Assembly: GCF_000337895.1 (NCBI RefSeq)
Contig: NZ_AOMA01000063.1
Span: 98,275-162,274 of the forward strand
Direction: 5' to 3'
Origin: Halobiforma nitratireducens JCM 10879
Lineage (GTDB): Archaea; Halobacteriota; Halobacteria; Halobacteriales; Natrialbaceae
Length of the DNA stretch: 64,000 nt
Below, piece after piece: positions 1-8,482 of this stretch. The position numbers and the translations under genes are program-made. Position 1 is the first letter of the stretch. Every line of letters begins with the position of its first letter. Below the pieces are notes generated by a model, which worked only from the letters and a program-made list of their open reading frames with translations, made no database searches and was not told where the DNA came from.

Positions 1-189
1 GTCCCTGATCTCTCGGCGCTGAAAGACTACATCTCACGAGGAGTGAACACGATCAACGAACCAAACATTTGGCCGTCTCTTACCGGTAAAGATTCGACCT
101 AAACACTATCAGAGGAACCAGTAAGGGCTACAGAGGTAACTGAAGATGCTATTGAAGAGAATCTGAGAGCGTTAGGATATGTTGATTGA
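1..189 (+). pseudogene. 3' end of a sulfatase-like gene with an in-frame stop
   Basis: The frame is open from base 1 to a TAA at 100-102, then continues in the same frame to TGA at 187-189. The part after the TAA still reads like protein and ends in LRALGYVD, which resembles the usual C-terminal tail of archaeal and bacterial sulfatases (ALGYLE/ALGYVD). A nonsense mutation near the C-terminus is the simplest explanation; a shortened but working protein is possible. The stretch is much more AT-rich than the rest of the window, as in an acquired segment. The family call rests on the tail alone and is tentative; the 5' part lies outside the window. Confidence 0.4.
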
Positions 190-491
190 CTACAATTCAA
201 TTCAAATAATATATCAGTGAATATTCCATAGTATATCATGGAAGAGGAGAATCAGCAGGGATGGTCGTTGGCTCTACACTTTGTTTCTAAGGCGGATATA
301 TTTCTCTCCTCGTCCATGCTTCCCGCTTGTAAGAAATCGTCGGTACAACCGTCGTTCCGTGGAACCTTTGTACGACCGTACAACAGTGATGTTCTCAGAC
401 AAGGGACCTGATGGTATCCAGACCGTCAATACTAGTTCGCGGATAAACACTTTCGCACTGTCCGTGAACTCTCGCGAACGAAGTGAGCGAG
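190..491. other. AT-rich non-coding edge beside tRNA-Val
   Basis: No convincing gene is seen on either strand. The first 100 bases are strongly AT-rich, then composition shifts to the GC-rich background. A short palindromic stretch (TCGCGAACGAAGTGAGCGAG, about 472-491) directly abuts the 3' end of the tRNA gene; similar gcgaac-gaag-tgagc palindromes are, from memory, common between haloarchaeal genes. This is where an element integrated at the tRNA 3' end would meet the core chromosome. Confidence 0.4.
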
Positions 492-566
492 TGGGTTGGG
501 GCAGATTTGAACTGCCGACTTCCTCCGTGTGAAGGAGGTATCATAACCGGACTAGATCACCAACCC
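492..566 (-). tRNA. tRNA-Val (anticodon CAC)
   Basis: The reverse complement folds as a complete tRNA: 7-bp acceptor GGGTTGG/CCAACCC, discriminator A at 492, D stem ATC/GAT, anticodon stem CCTCC/GGAGG with loop TTCACAC, and T arm GGCAG-TTCAAAT-CTGCC. Anticodon CAC reads GUG valine codons. CCA is not encoded. A TATA-like CTTAAG at 593-598 lies 27 bases upstream of the 5' end. Its 3' end faces the AT-rich left edge, the usual polarity for integration of archaeal mobile elements into tRNA genes. Confidence 0.93.
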
Positions 567-933
567 GCAGACGATCGTACCCGCGCGTTCGACTTAAGAC
601 TTCCTTTCGCTGGTCGGGCGGAATCTATCGCTCCAGCAGTGACACCCGTCCACGACCGAGATCGAGTCGTTCCGTGCTTCCGACACGCGGCTCTACCAGT
701 ATCGAAACGACCCGCCACCGGCCGGAACGACACCACGCTCGCCCCCGTCGGACGAGAGCGTCCCCCCGCAGATCGCCTCTAGAGACCGCATCTCGAGCGG
801 TCAGCAACCCCATTGGCCGACAGATTCCTGCTGCGATGACCGTGGAACCTCATTGTTGTGAGGAACTGACGCTCTTTCGAGACGATCATAACCCCACAGT
901 CGCGGGATAAAGAAAGGGGGTAATGGATTAGGT
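567..933. other. intergenic region, no gene recognised
   Basis: Short open frames here lack haloarchaeal amino-acid composition (arginine- and proline-rich, few acidic residues) and look like chance frames in GC-rich DNA. The region holds the TATA-like element of the tRNA (593-598) and, at its right end, a purine-rich AAAGGGGGT (915-923) that could serve as a ribosome binding site for the next gene. Confidence 0.5.
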
Positions 934-1584
934 ATGCTAGTTGCCAGGTACGTCGTTTCCGCTACGGTACTCCACAGTACCCTGGCCGAGTTTCCCGACA
1001 TCTTGCTCCAACACGAGGCACAATACCTCACCAGTGATGGGACGGTTCGACTGCTGTGTTGGGTCTCCGGTGTCGACTGCGATCGGTTCGAGGACGCTCT
1101 CGAGGGGGACACAACCGTCGCGGCGTTCGATAAAATGGCAACGGGGGAAAATCGGGACTTCTACCGGATCGATTTCACCGAAGCGGGGCGTCGAAAGTCG
1201 ACGTTTCCGCGGTGGAACGAGGATGGCGTCGTCTTGCTCGAGGCCCGTGGCACGAACGACGGGTGGCGCGTTCGAATGCAGTTTCCCGATCGCTCGACGC
1301 TCGTCACGTATCGACGACAGTACGTCGATAACGGGTGTTCGTTCACGCTGCTGTCGTTGCAGGAGGGTCGGAGCGAAGAGACGGGCGTGGAAGCGATGCT
1401 TTCTCCGAGTCAGCGGGAAGCGCTGTCGCTGGCGTACGAGGCCGGCTATTTCGAGGTTCCGCGGGGAATCACCCAAACCGAACTCGGGAATCGACTGGGG
1501 ATCACCTCACAATCGGTGTCCGAACGACTGCGCCGTGCGGTATCGACGTTGCTCGAGGTGGTGTTTCCGGACGGTCGCACTTGA
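934..1584 (+). CDS. bacterio-opsin activator-type HTH regulator
   Basis: A 216-residue DNA-binding protein of the haloarchaeal HTH_10 (Bat-like) family. The N-terminal two thirds (about 1-150) is the alpha/beta sensor-like part seen in this family. The C-terminus starts LSPSQREALSLAYEAGYFEVPR (about 153) and continues through ITQTELGNRLGITSQSVSERLRR, the conserved helix-turn-helix. No PAS or GAF domain is present, so the input signal is unknown. The ATG at 934 is preceded by a GGGGGT stretch. The gene stands alone; the nearby DUF7344 gene is a second putative regulator in the same orientation. Confidence 0.88.
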   Translation: MLVARYVVSATVLHSTLAEFPDILLQHEAQYLTSDGTVRLLCWVSGVDCDRFEDALEGDTTVAAFDKMATGENRDFYRIDFTEAGRRKSTFPRWNEDGVVLLEARGTNDGWRVRMQFPDRSTLVTYRRQYVDNGCSFTLLSLQEGRSEETGVEAMLSPSQREALSLAYEAGYFEVPRGITQTELGNRLGITSQSVSERLRRAVSTLLEVVFPDGRT

Positions 1585-1640
1585 AAGCCTGATCTGCAAG
1601 GGCCCGCCCTTACGGAAATCACTGTCGGAAATTCGTACGG

Positions 1641-1973
1641 ATGTCACGTCCTGAAACTATCGATACGCTGTTCGAAGCGTTGGCGGACTATCGACGTCGA
1701 AAAGTCTGTGAGTATCTCGCACGGGAACAAACATGTATCACGACCGGAGACCTCGTGATACAACTCTCCGAGGAACTGTCTATGTCTGCCCCACAGCCGG
1801 CGTCGAAACAGCGGCTCGAGATCAGTCTCATCCACGTTCATCTCCCGCTGCTAGACGACGCCAACGTCATCGAGTACGACCAGCAGACGGATCGTATCGA
1901 ACCGAGCCACAATCTTGAGGTAGTCGAGTCGGTTCTCGAGGCAACCCCGGAAGGTTCGGTCGAAGCTGTCTGA
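1641..1973 (+). CDS. DUF7344-type winged-helix protein
   Basis: A 110-residue soluble protein. It opens with DTLFEALADYRRRKVCEYL, the signature of the haloarchaeal DUF7344 family, followed by a winged-helix fold ending in ISLIHVHLPLLDDANVIEYD, where a wing helix pairs with the short basic-to-acidic tail. Such proteins are taken to be small transcription factors; the target is unknown. The start ATG at 1641 fits the family length. A perfect hairpin followed by T residues starts five bases after the stop codon. Confidence 0.85.
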   Translation: MSRPETIDTLFEALADYRRRKVCEYLAREQTCITTGDLVIQLSEELSMSAPQPASKQRLEISLIHVHLPLLDDANVIEYDQQTDRIEPSHNLEVVESVLEATPEGSVEAV

Positions 1974-1977
1974 GCTA

Positions 1978-2001
1978 CCCACGGCTGAAGCCGTGGGTTT
2001 T
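1978..2001 (+). terminator. hairpin plus T tract, IS200/IS605-like palindrome
   Basis: CCCACGGC and GCCGTGGG pair perfectly over 8 bp (1978-1985 with 1990-1997) around a TGAA loop, followed by TTTTCG. It sits just after the DUF7344 stop and could end that transcript. The same ACGGCTGAAGCCGTGGGTTTT-type hairpin is familiar from the right ends of haloarchaeal IS200/IS605-group elements; no tnpB remnant is visible around it, so it may be a relic or simply a terminator. Confidence 0.5.
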
Positions 2002-2076
2002 CGCCCCGCACGTCGTATAACTCCGACCCCCGTTCGACTCTTCTTTTTCGCCTCATACTGGCGGACAAAAGTGCAC

Positions 2077-2164
2077 ATACCGATCGTACTCGAGACGCCG
2101 TCGCCTTCCGGGACGGGCGTCGAAACGCGATCGGGTGTGTCCTGACTGTTGGCCAGTAGTATCA
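2077..2164 (-). repeat. dispersed repeat A, copy 1
   Basis: Read on the minus strand, an 88-base block begins exactly at the stop codon of the adenosyltransferase gene. It contains CAACAGTCAGGACACACCCG, then CGACGCCCGTC and GGAAGGCGACGGCGTCTC. Nearly the same block follows the prenyl synthase stop codon (58436-58523, plus strand), and a shorter form follows the copper ATPase stop (10068-10122). Function unknown; a 3' UTR, processing element or non-autonomous mobile element are all possible. Confidence 0.75.
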
Positions 2165-2701
2165 GTACTGGGGCTGTTCTTCCGTCTCGCCGTCGCGCTG
2201 GTTGACCAACCGTGCGAAGGTAAAGAGCCCGTCCGAGAGGCGGTTCAGGTACTGGACGGCGAGTTCGTTGATCTCCTCGTTCTCCGCGAGGTCGACGGCT
2301 CGTCGTTCCGCCCGCCGACAGACCGCTCGAGCGTGGTGTAATCGCGCACCACGTTCACTCCCCGTCGGGAGGATAAACGAGGTCAGCGGCTCGAGTTCTT
2401 CGTCGCAGTCGTCGATCCAGGCCTCGACGGTTTCGACGTGCTCGGTCTCGATCGTCGGGGCGTCCTCGTCGGCATCGGAATCGGGGTTGGCGAACTCCGC
2501 CTGGACGACGTGGAGGTGGTTCTGGATCGTTCGCAACCGCTCGTCGACATCGTCGTACCCCGTCGGTCGAACGGTCCCGATCAGGGCGTTGAGTTCGTCG
2601 ACCGTGCCGTAGGCCTCGATACGAGGGTCGGTCTTCGAAACGCGACTCATGTCCCGCAGGTCCGTGTCACCGTCGTCGCCGCGGCCGGTGTAGATCGACA
2701 T
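2162..2701 (-). CDS. pduO: PduO-type cob(I)alamin adenosyltransferase
   Basis: Transfers the adenosyl group of ATP to corrinoid cobalt, forming adenosylcobalamin, in the cytoplasm. The 179-residue protein has the PduO N-terminal signature (IYTGRGDDGDTDL, residues 3-15), the SRVSKTDPRIEAYGTVDELNA segment (about 19-39) that lines the ATP site, and the C-terminal CRRAERR helix with INELAVQYLNRLSDGLF. The ATG at 2701 starts right at the motif; upstream in-frame codons are rejected. A TATA-like ATTAAG (minus strand, 2732-2737) lies 30 bases upstream, so the mRNA is probably leaderless. The downstream repeat A begins at its stop codon. Confidence 0.95.
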   Translation of the reverse strand: MSIYTGRGDDGDTDLRDMSRVSKTDPRIEAYGTVDELNALIGTVRPTGYDDVDERLRTIQNHLHVVQAEFANPDSDADEDAPTIETEHVETVEAWIDDCDEELEPLTSFILPTGSERGARLHHARAVCRRAERRAVDLAENEEINELAVQYLNRLSDGLFTFARLVNQRDGETEEQPQY

Positions 2702-2876
2702 GTCAGTGTCAGGGTCGACGGGGGGAATACACTTAATCCCTATCGGGAAGCCAGCCCCGACTGACAGACACGCTCGAGGCTCGAGTGTCGCGACGGTCGA
2801 TCGTCGATTCCGGCCGCGGACTGCGGTCGATGACGAAAACGTAAAACCGCTCGGTCCGAAATCCTCGCGTAGAGCC

Positions 2877-3053
2877 ATGGAACTCGATCATCACTGCCCC
2901 GATTGCGGGGAAGAGCGGACGTTCTACCGCGCGGCGAGTACGACTCTGCACCTCGGGGAGAAGATCAAGTGGCACTGCCCGGAGTGTGACTACGGATTCG
3001 TTCGCATCAGCGACAACGACACTGCAGTCGACACGAGCGCCGCGGAAGCCTGA
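2877..3053 (+). CDS. small zinc-ribbon protein (58 aa)
   Basis: A 58-residue protein with two CxxC knuckles, CPDCG (about 7-11) and CPECDYGF (about 34-41), which together could bind one zinc ion as a beta-ribbon. The tail is acidic and disordered. Haloarchaea carry many such one-domain zinc proteins of unknown role, and this one matches the widely conserved kind (DUF7838-like). It is transcribed divergently from pduO. The ATG at 2877 gives the only sensible N-terminus (MELDHHCPDCG). Confidence 0.8.
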   Translation: MELDHHCPDCGEERTFYRAASTTLHLGEKIKWHCPECDYGFVRISDNDTAVDTSAAEA

Positions 3054-3340
3054 GACCCACTGAGCACCGTCGTCTCTGAACGATTGCGGTCGCGGTCGCA
3101 TCTTCGGTTTCACGGGCTCTCGCTCGCCCGAGCCCCGCGTCGACGGCCGACCGTCCGTGTGGGCGTGATTCGACGGCTACCTTCGATTCTCCTCCCTTTC
3201 CCGTTCTTCTCCGGTTTGTCGGCGGCTTCGTCCGGACTGCTCGCTTGGCCGACCGTGACCGTGATCGTGACTCTGACCGTAACCCACTACCGAACACCAA
3301 CACCCTTTGTGCCGGCGTTCCTACCGGGACTCGAGAACCG

Positions 3341-5239
3341 ATGCAAGGACGGAGACTCGCGACGACGGACGCGATCGTCGCGATCGTCAGCCCGGGTGAG
3401 GACAGCGCGGCCGCCCTCGCTCAACTCGAGGCCTGGACCACCGACCGCGGGATCGACCTCGCGACGGTCGACGTGGGTGAGGACATCGCCGACGTCTACG
3501 ACGAGAACCGGGCCACACTGGGCGTGACGATCGGCGGCGACGGGACCTTCCTCGAGGGGATCAAGACGTTCGCGCCGCGGAACGTCCCGCAACTGGGTAT
3601 CAACACCGGCACGCTCGCCTTTCTCTCTCGCGTCGAGCCCGAAGATCTCGAGGCAGCCCTGGACGAGGTGATCCGCGGCCGGGCCGAGGTCGACAGTCGC
3701 CAGCAGGTGGCCGTCGATGCGCCCGGTATCGAGGCGACCGGGATCAACGATGTCATGCTCGAGCACGTCCCGCCGGAGGACCCGATCGATCGAAAGATTA
3801 CCACGCTCGACGTGTACGCCGACGACGAGTACGTCGGCGAGTTCGAGGGGACCGGCATCGCGGTCGCGACGCCGACCGGATCGACGGGGATATCGCTGTC
3901 GGCCAACGGGCCGATCCACTACCCGGTGAACAATCACACGCTCCAGTTGGTGCCGCTGCACACCCACAAACTCGGCGTTCGGCCCGTCATCGTCTCGCCG
4001 TCGACGGAACTGCGGCTCGTCACTCGCGGCGAGGCGAGCCTGCTGGTCGACGGCGGCCGTTCGCACACGACCCTCGAGAGTGGCAGTGAGGTGCGCGTAA
4101 CGGGGGCCGACCAGCTCGCACACGTCGTCCGGACGAGCTACGACGATCACTTCTTTTCGGCGATCTCCGAAAAGCTCGGCTGGGACATCCGTGATCCCGA
4201 CCCCGACCCTGGGCCACCCGTAAGCGCGGAATCGGACTTCGATCGTCGCCTCGAAGTCGCAGCTGGCTCCGGTCCCGCACCGAACGAGGGGCCGTTTTCG
4301 GCCTCCGTGAGCGGAGACGACGAGGCCGGAGACGACGAGGACGTTCGGAAGCGTGCGCTCACGATCGCCACGGAAGCCGCAGAGGCCGCGGGCGAGCCGC
4401 TCCGAGAACTCCACGGGCAGGTCGAGACGATCACTGTCAAAACCGACAAGTCCGATCTCGTCACTGAGGCCGACCACCAGGCCGATCGGATCATCACGAC
4501 GGTCATCAGAAACGAGTTTCCCGACCACCGAATTCTCTCGGAAGAGGGACCACCCTGGGATCACTCGACCGACTCCGCCCCCGAATCGCCGGCCGACGAC
4601 GACCGTCCACCGGTCGCCGCGGACGGCTACACCTGGGTCGTCGATCCTCTCGATGGGACCGGCAACTTCGCGCACGGCAACCCCAACTACTCCGTGTCTA
4701 TCGCACTTCTCGAGGAGGGCGAGCCCGTGGTCGGTGTCGTCTACGTCCCCGAAACCGACGAGGTGTTCAGTGCGATCGCGGGTCGGGAAGCTCGGCGCAA
4801 CGGCGATCCGATCGAAACGACCGACCGGGATCGACTCAGAGAGAGCATGCTCATCTCGGGGTACGACCCGGATGGCTCGTTCCTCTCGCAGTTCTACCAG
4901 AAGTCCCGCGGCGTCCGCCGGCTGGGATCGGCGGCGCTCAACCTCTGTTATCTCGCGAGCGGCAGCGCCGACGCCACCTGGGAACACGACACCCACCCGT
5001 GGGACGTCGCGGCCGGGCTGGTGATCGCTCGTGCCGCCGGCGCGACGATCACCGACGAACGTGGGGAGCCGTTCGAACTCACCCTCGCGGACGACGGCCG
5101 CGCGGCGCTGCTGGGCTCGAACGGACCGCTTCATCCGGCGCTGCTCGAGCATCTCGAAGCGGGTCGCAGGGCAAACGACGATTCGGACTCGAGTCCGCCG
5201 AGTTCGGATCAGGGGGCCGATATCGACGCCGACGACTGA
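3341..5239 (+). CDS. nadK: NAD kinase fused to inositol-monophosphatase-type phosphatase
   Basis: A 632-residue fusion. Residues 1 to about 290 are an ATP-NAD kinase: GGDG at 65-68, GINDVMLEH, and the ATPTGSTGISLSANGPI loop. After a poorly conserved acidic linker (about 290-345) comes an IMPase-fold phosphatase with DLVTEADHQAD, EEG, the metal site DPLDGTGNF and the WDVAAGLVIARAAG motif. In Methanocaldococcus MJ0917 the same two activities (NAD kinase and NADP phosphatase) are fused with the phosphatase first, so here the order is reversed. It probably sets the NADP/NAD balance. ATG 3341 is chosen because the upstream frame is arginine-rich noise. Its stop codon lies in the left arm of repeat B. 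Confidence 0.93.
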   Translation: MQGRRLATTDAIVAIVSPGEDSAAALAQLEAWTTDRGIDLATVDVGEDIADVYDENRATLGVTIGGDGTFLEGIKTFAPRNVPQLGINTGTLAFLSRVEPEDLEAALDEVIRGRAEVDSRQQVAVDAPGIEATGINDVMLEHVPPEDPIDRKITTLDVYADDEYVGEFEGTGIAVATPTGSTGISLSANGPIHYPVNNHTLQLVPLHTHKLGVRPVIVSPSTELRLVTRGEASLLVDGGRSHTTLESGSEVRVTGADQLAHVVRTSYDDHFFSAISEKLGWDIRDPDPDPGPPVSAESDFDRRLEVAAGSGPAPNEGPFSASVSGDDEAGDDEDVRKRALTIATEAAEAAGEPLRELHGQVETITVKTDKSDLVTEADHQADRIITTVIRNEFPDHRILSEEGPPWDHSTDSAPESPADDDRPPVAADGYTWVVDPLDGTGNFAHGNPNYSVSIALLEEGEPVVGVVYVPETDEVFSAIAGREARRNGDPIETTDRDRLRESMLISGYDPDGSFLSQFYQKSRGVRRLGSAALNLCYLASGSADATWEHDTHPWDVAAGLVIARAAGATITDERGEPFELTLADDGRAALLGSNGPLHPALLEHLEAGRRANDDSDSSPPSSDQGADIDADD

Positions 5240-5323
5240 GACGGATTGCTGCGATATTCCGGTGTAAACCGCTTGGACCGCGATCGTGGTTGCACCGGAA
5301 CTGACCTACAGCGAACCGTCTGT
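5237..5323. repeat. palindromic repeat B, copy 1
   Basis: Ends are inverted copies of a TGAGACGGATTGCTG-type arm (left 5237-5251, right TACAGCGAACCGTCTG from 5307). An inner stem pairs TTCCGGTG(T)AA with GGTTGCACCGGAA. The TGA of the preceding gene is inside the left arm. Related copies are at 58793-58877 and 59662-59745. It could act as a transcript end or be a miniature transposable element. Confidence 0.75.
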
Positions 5324-5430
5324 GTCGCGATTCGTTTGCGAACTCGTCTGATGTCCGACCGTTTCGCGGTCGACTCGAGCGCGAGCATCCTGACCTCGAG
5401 CGACAGCTCGAGCCGTCGCTCGAAGAGTCG

Positions 5431-6918
5431 TTACGACTCGTCCTCGCCGAGCGCCTGCCAGGACAGTCGCGGGCTCCGGGCCGCGCTGGTCTGGTCGATC
5501 CGGCGGGCAGTCGTCCGTTCCGGGGCGGCCTCGAGGGTCTCGTCGTCGTCCTCGGCGACGGCGTTGAACGCCGCGGCGAGCCGGTCGAGGGTGTCCTTGC
5601 TCTCGACTTCGGTCGGCTCGGTCATCAGCGCCTCGGGGACGATCTCGGGCCACTTTGTCGTGGGCGGATGGACGCCGTAGTCGAGCATCCGCTTTGCGAC
5701 GTCGGCGGCGTCTTGCTCGCCCGCGCTGGCGACGAACTCGTGGTGGAACGGCTCGTAGGGCACCTCGTAGTCGATCCGATTCGCGAGGTAGTTCGCGTTG
5801 AGTACCGCCTTGGCGCTGGCATCGAGCAGTCCCTCGTCGCCGAGGCGAGCGATATAGGCGAAGGTCTTGACCAACACGAGCCAGTTGCCCTGGTAGCCGT
5901 GAACCTTGCCGATCGTGTGGTCGGGATCGAACAGCTCGTAGCCCGCGTCGCCGTCGCCTGCACGAACCCGCGGCGCGGGCAGGAACGGCGCGAGTTCGTC
6001 GACGACGCCGACCGGCCCGGCACCGGGACCGCCGCCACCGTGTGGCGTCGCGAACGTCTTGTGGACGTTGTAGTGCATCACGTCGAAGCCCATGTCGCCG
6101 GGCCGGGCACGTCCGAGCAGGGCGTTCAGGTTCGCGCCGTCGTAGTACAGTAGCCCGCCCACGTCGTGGACCATCTCGGCGATCTCCTCGATATCGCGCT
6201 CGAAGAGGCCGAGCGTGTTCGGGTTCGTCAGCATCAGCGCCGCCGTATCCTCGGAGAGTGCGGCCTCGAGTGCCTCGAGATCGACTCGCCCCTCGTCGTT
6301 ACTTGGCAACGAGACGACGTCGTAGCCCCCGAGGGCGGCGGTCGCGAAGTTGGTCCCGTGTGCGCTTTCGGGGACGATAACTTCGTCGCGGTGGCCCTCG
6401 CCGTTGTGCTCGTGGTAGGCCGCTGCGATGCGGATGCCGACGAACTCGCCGGCTGCGCCTGCCGGCGGCTGGAGCGTGACGGCGTCCATGCCACCGATCC
6501 GGCCCAGGTAGTCCTGCAGCCGGTACATAAGCTCGAGAGTGCCCTGAACGGACGACTCGGAGCGGTCGGGGTGGACCGCGCCAGACGACAGCGCCGCCAC
6601 GTCCTCGGTGAACTTGGGATTGTACTTCATCGTACACGACCCCAGCGGGTACGGACCGCTATCGATCCCGTAGATCATCTGGGAGAGTCGCGTGTAGTGG
6701 CGGACGAGTTCGGGCTCGGAGAGCTCCGGGAGTTCGACGGAGTCTCGGGTGAGATCGTCGGGTAACGGCGAATCGTCGTCTTCGTCGTCGATCTCGACTC
6801 GGGTCAGGTCCTTCTCCGAGAGCAGCGGCTCGTACTGGTCGCCCTCGACGTAGCGGGCCTGGTCGTAGCGTGCTCGGTCGTTCGCATCGCCGTCGGCTCC
6901 GGTACTGGGTCCGCTCAT
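5431..6918 (-). CDS. gcvPB: glycine dehydrogenase (decarboxylating) subunit 2
   Basis: PLP-carrying half of the glycine cleavage P-protein, which decarboxylates glycine and passes the aminomethyl group to lipoyl GcvH. The 495-residue protein contains [22 protein letters not shown], the [10 protein letters not shown] segment and [19 protein letters not shown], where the lysine binds PLP. An acidic N-terminal extension of about 45 residues is haloarchaeal. The ATG at 6918 overlaps the gcvPA stop by four bases (ATGA), showing translational coupling. The partners gcvT and gcvH are not in this window. Confidence 0.97.
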   Translation of the reverse strand: MSGPSTGADGDANDRARYDQARYVEGDQYEPLLSEKDLTRVEIDDEDDDSPLPDDLTRDSVELPELSEPELVRHYTRLSQMIYGIDSGPYPLGSCTMKYNPKFTEDVAALSSGAVHPDRSESSVQGTLELMYRLQDYLGRIGGMDAVTLQPPAGAAGEFVGIRIAAAYHEHNGEGHRDEVIVPESAHGTNFATAALGGYDVVSLPSNDEGRVDLEALEAALSEDTAALMLTNPNTLGLFERDIEEIAEMVHDVGGLLYYDGANLNALLGRARPGDMGFDVMHYNVHKTFATPHGGGGPGAGPVGVVDELAPFLPAPRVRAGDGDAGYELFDPDHTIGKVHGYQGNWLVLVKTFAYIARLGDEGLLDASAKAVLNANYLANRIDYEVPYEPFHHEFVASAGEQDAADVAKRMLDYGVHPPTTKWPEIVPEALMTEPTEVESKDTLDRLAAAFNAVAEDDDETLEAAPERTTARRIDQTSAARSPRLSWQALGEDES

Positions 6919-8264
6919 CGTCCCACCTCCGAGAACGCCTCGACGAACCCGTCGATCTCCTCGTCGCTCACACCCGCGACGCAAATCTGGAGTTCGTGGT
7001 CGCCGAGGGCGTGGACTGCGTACCCACGCTCCTCGAGATCGGCGACGATCGCCTGTGCCGACCCGTCGACGCGGGCGACGAACTCCCGGACGTGTCGCCG
7101 GTCGTGGATCGGCGCTTCGACGCCCGGTAGCTCGTCGATACGCTCGGCGAGAGTCTCGGCGCGACGTACCCCGCGTTTCGCGAGTTCGACCATGCCGCTG
7201 GGGCCGAGCGAGGCGGCGTGCATCGCCGTTCGCAAGGCGACCCAGGCCTGGTTCGTACAGATGTTACTCGTCGCCCGCTCGCGACGAATGTGCTGTTCGC
7301 GGGTCTGGAGCGTCAGCGTGTACGCCCGGCGATCGGTCGCGTCCTCGCTTGCACCGACCAGGCGACCGGGAACTTGCCGGAGGTAGTCCTCTCGACAAGC
7401 GAAAAGCCCCAGCCCCATCCCGTAGCTCGTCGGCAGACCCAGCACGCTCGCGTCGCCGACGACGACGTCCGCGCCGACATCGACGGGACGTTGGAGCAGC
7501 GACAGCGCGACCGGGTCCGAGCCCAGCACGAACAGTGCGTCGGTTTCCGTCGCGAGATCGCCGATCTCACCGAGTCGCTCCTCGATCGTCCCCCGAACCG
7601 TGGGGTTCTCGGCGTAGATCATCACGGTCTCCTCCCCGGCGGCCTCCTCGAGTGCTTCGTAGTCGACTCCACCGTCTTCGGTCGGGTACTCCTCGACGAC
7701 GAGGTCGGTGCCTGCGACGTAGTTCTCGAGTGTGCTACGTCGCCCCTCTCGGAGGAGATCGGGCACGAGCACGCGCGATCCGCTGACCGACCGGACACGG
7801 TCGGCGAGCGTCGCAGCCTCCCCAAGGGCCGTCGCGGCGTCGTACATCGAACAGTTGGCAATCTCGAGACCGGTGAGTTCGACCAACAGCGACTGGTACT
7901 CGAACAGGACCTGGAGGAACCCCTGAGAGACCTCGGGCTGGTACTGCGTGTACGAGGTCAAAAACTCCGATCGGTCCGCGAGGTGGTCGACCAGCGACGG
8001 GACGTAGTAGCCGTAGTGGCCCCGGCCGAGCAGTTCCGTGAGGTCGTCGTTGCGCTCGAGAATCGATCGTACCAGGGCTCTGGTCTCGCGTTCGCTTCGG
8101 GCGTCGATCCCGAACTCGCCGTCGAACTGGACCGGTTCCGGAATGTCGAACAGTTGCTCGACGCTCTCGGCACCGATCGCCTCGAGCATCGCGGTGCGTT
8201 CCTCGTCCGTGTGGGGAGCGTATGGACTCCCCGCCGCCTGTGAGTGTAGGTCTGATCCGGTCAT
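6915..8264 (-). CDS. gcvPA: glycine dehydrogenase (decarboxylating) subunit 1
   Basis: N-terminal half of the two-subunit P-protein; pairs with GcvPB to form the active heterotetramer. The 449 residues start with [19 protein letters not shown] and contain [14 protein letters not shown], the [20 protein letters not shown] block and [10 protein letters not shown], all typical of archaeal GcvPA. It ends in an ATGA overlap with gcvPB. The ATG at 8264 likewise overlaps the end of a doubtful 73-codon frame upstream. A TATA-like TTAATTA (minus strand, about 8508-8516) lies about 245 bases upstream, leaving a long leader if that small frame is not translated. Confidence 0.97.
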   Translation of the reverse strand: MTGSDLHSQAAGSPYAPHTDEERTAMLEAIGAESVEQLFDIPEPVQFDGEFGIDARSERETRALVRSILERNDDLTELLGRGHYGYYVPSLVDHLADRSEFLTSYTQYQPEVSQGFLQVLFEYQSLLVELTGLEIANCSMYDAATALGEAATLADRVRSVSGSRVLVPDLLREGRRSTLENYVAGTDLVVEEYPTEDGGVDYEALEEAAGEETVMIYAENPTVRGTIEERLGEIGDLATETDALFVLGSDPVALSLLQRPVDVGADVVVGDASVLGLPTSYGMGLGLFACREDYLRQVPGRLVGASEDATDRRAYTLTLQTREQHIRRERATSNICTNQAWVALRTAMHAASLGPSGMVELAKRGVRRAETLAERIDELPGVEAPIHDRRHVREFVARVDGSAQAIVADLEERGYAVHALGDHELQICVAGVSDEEIDGFVEAFSEVGR

Positions 8265-8482
8265 TGGTCGTAATCAGCGTTCGCGTTCTCGTTCGCGTCC
8301 GTGTCTGGGTTTCGCTCCGCCTCGCCGCCCGAGTGCCCGCCGACGGGTGTGCCCGTCCCGTCGCGCGCGCCGCCCCCTCGAGCGGGTTCGATCCTCCCGT
8401 CGCCGGTGTCAGCCGCCGGCTCGTCGCTGACCGCGGTCGTTCCTCCCCGCCCGCACCGAACGCGGGTATCGATTCGAGACAC
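8261..8482 (-). CDS. possible 73-residue leader protein before gcvPA
   Basis: A GTG-started frame (8482) that ends in an ATGA overlap with the gcvPA start and begins about 27 bases after the TTAATTA promoter element at 8508-8516. Position and spacing fit a leaderless first gene of the gcvPA-gcvPB operon. The product is low-complexity, rich in Gly, Arg, Asp and Thr, with an acidic tail; no family or domain is recognised. The composition is also compatible with a chance frame in GC-rich DNA, so this is a weak call. Confidence 0.25.
   Translation of the reverse strand: MSRIDTRVRCGRGGTTAVSDEPAADTGDGRIEPARGGGARDGTGTPVGGHSGGEAERNPDTDANENANADYDQ

Noticed and set aside
97-105. TAA in the sulfatase-like frame as a recoded codon
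   Set aside because: TAA is not known as a recoding signal in haloarchaea; mutation is simpler.
281-782. Short frames around tRNA-Val
   Set aside because: They overlap the tRNA or are arginine-rich chance frames.
3287-5152. Long open frame of 621 codons opposite the NAD kinase fusion
   Set aside because: It is the antisense shadow of a GC-rich gene; arginine-rich, no family, and the plus-strand protein is clear.
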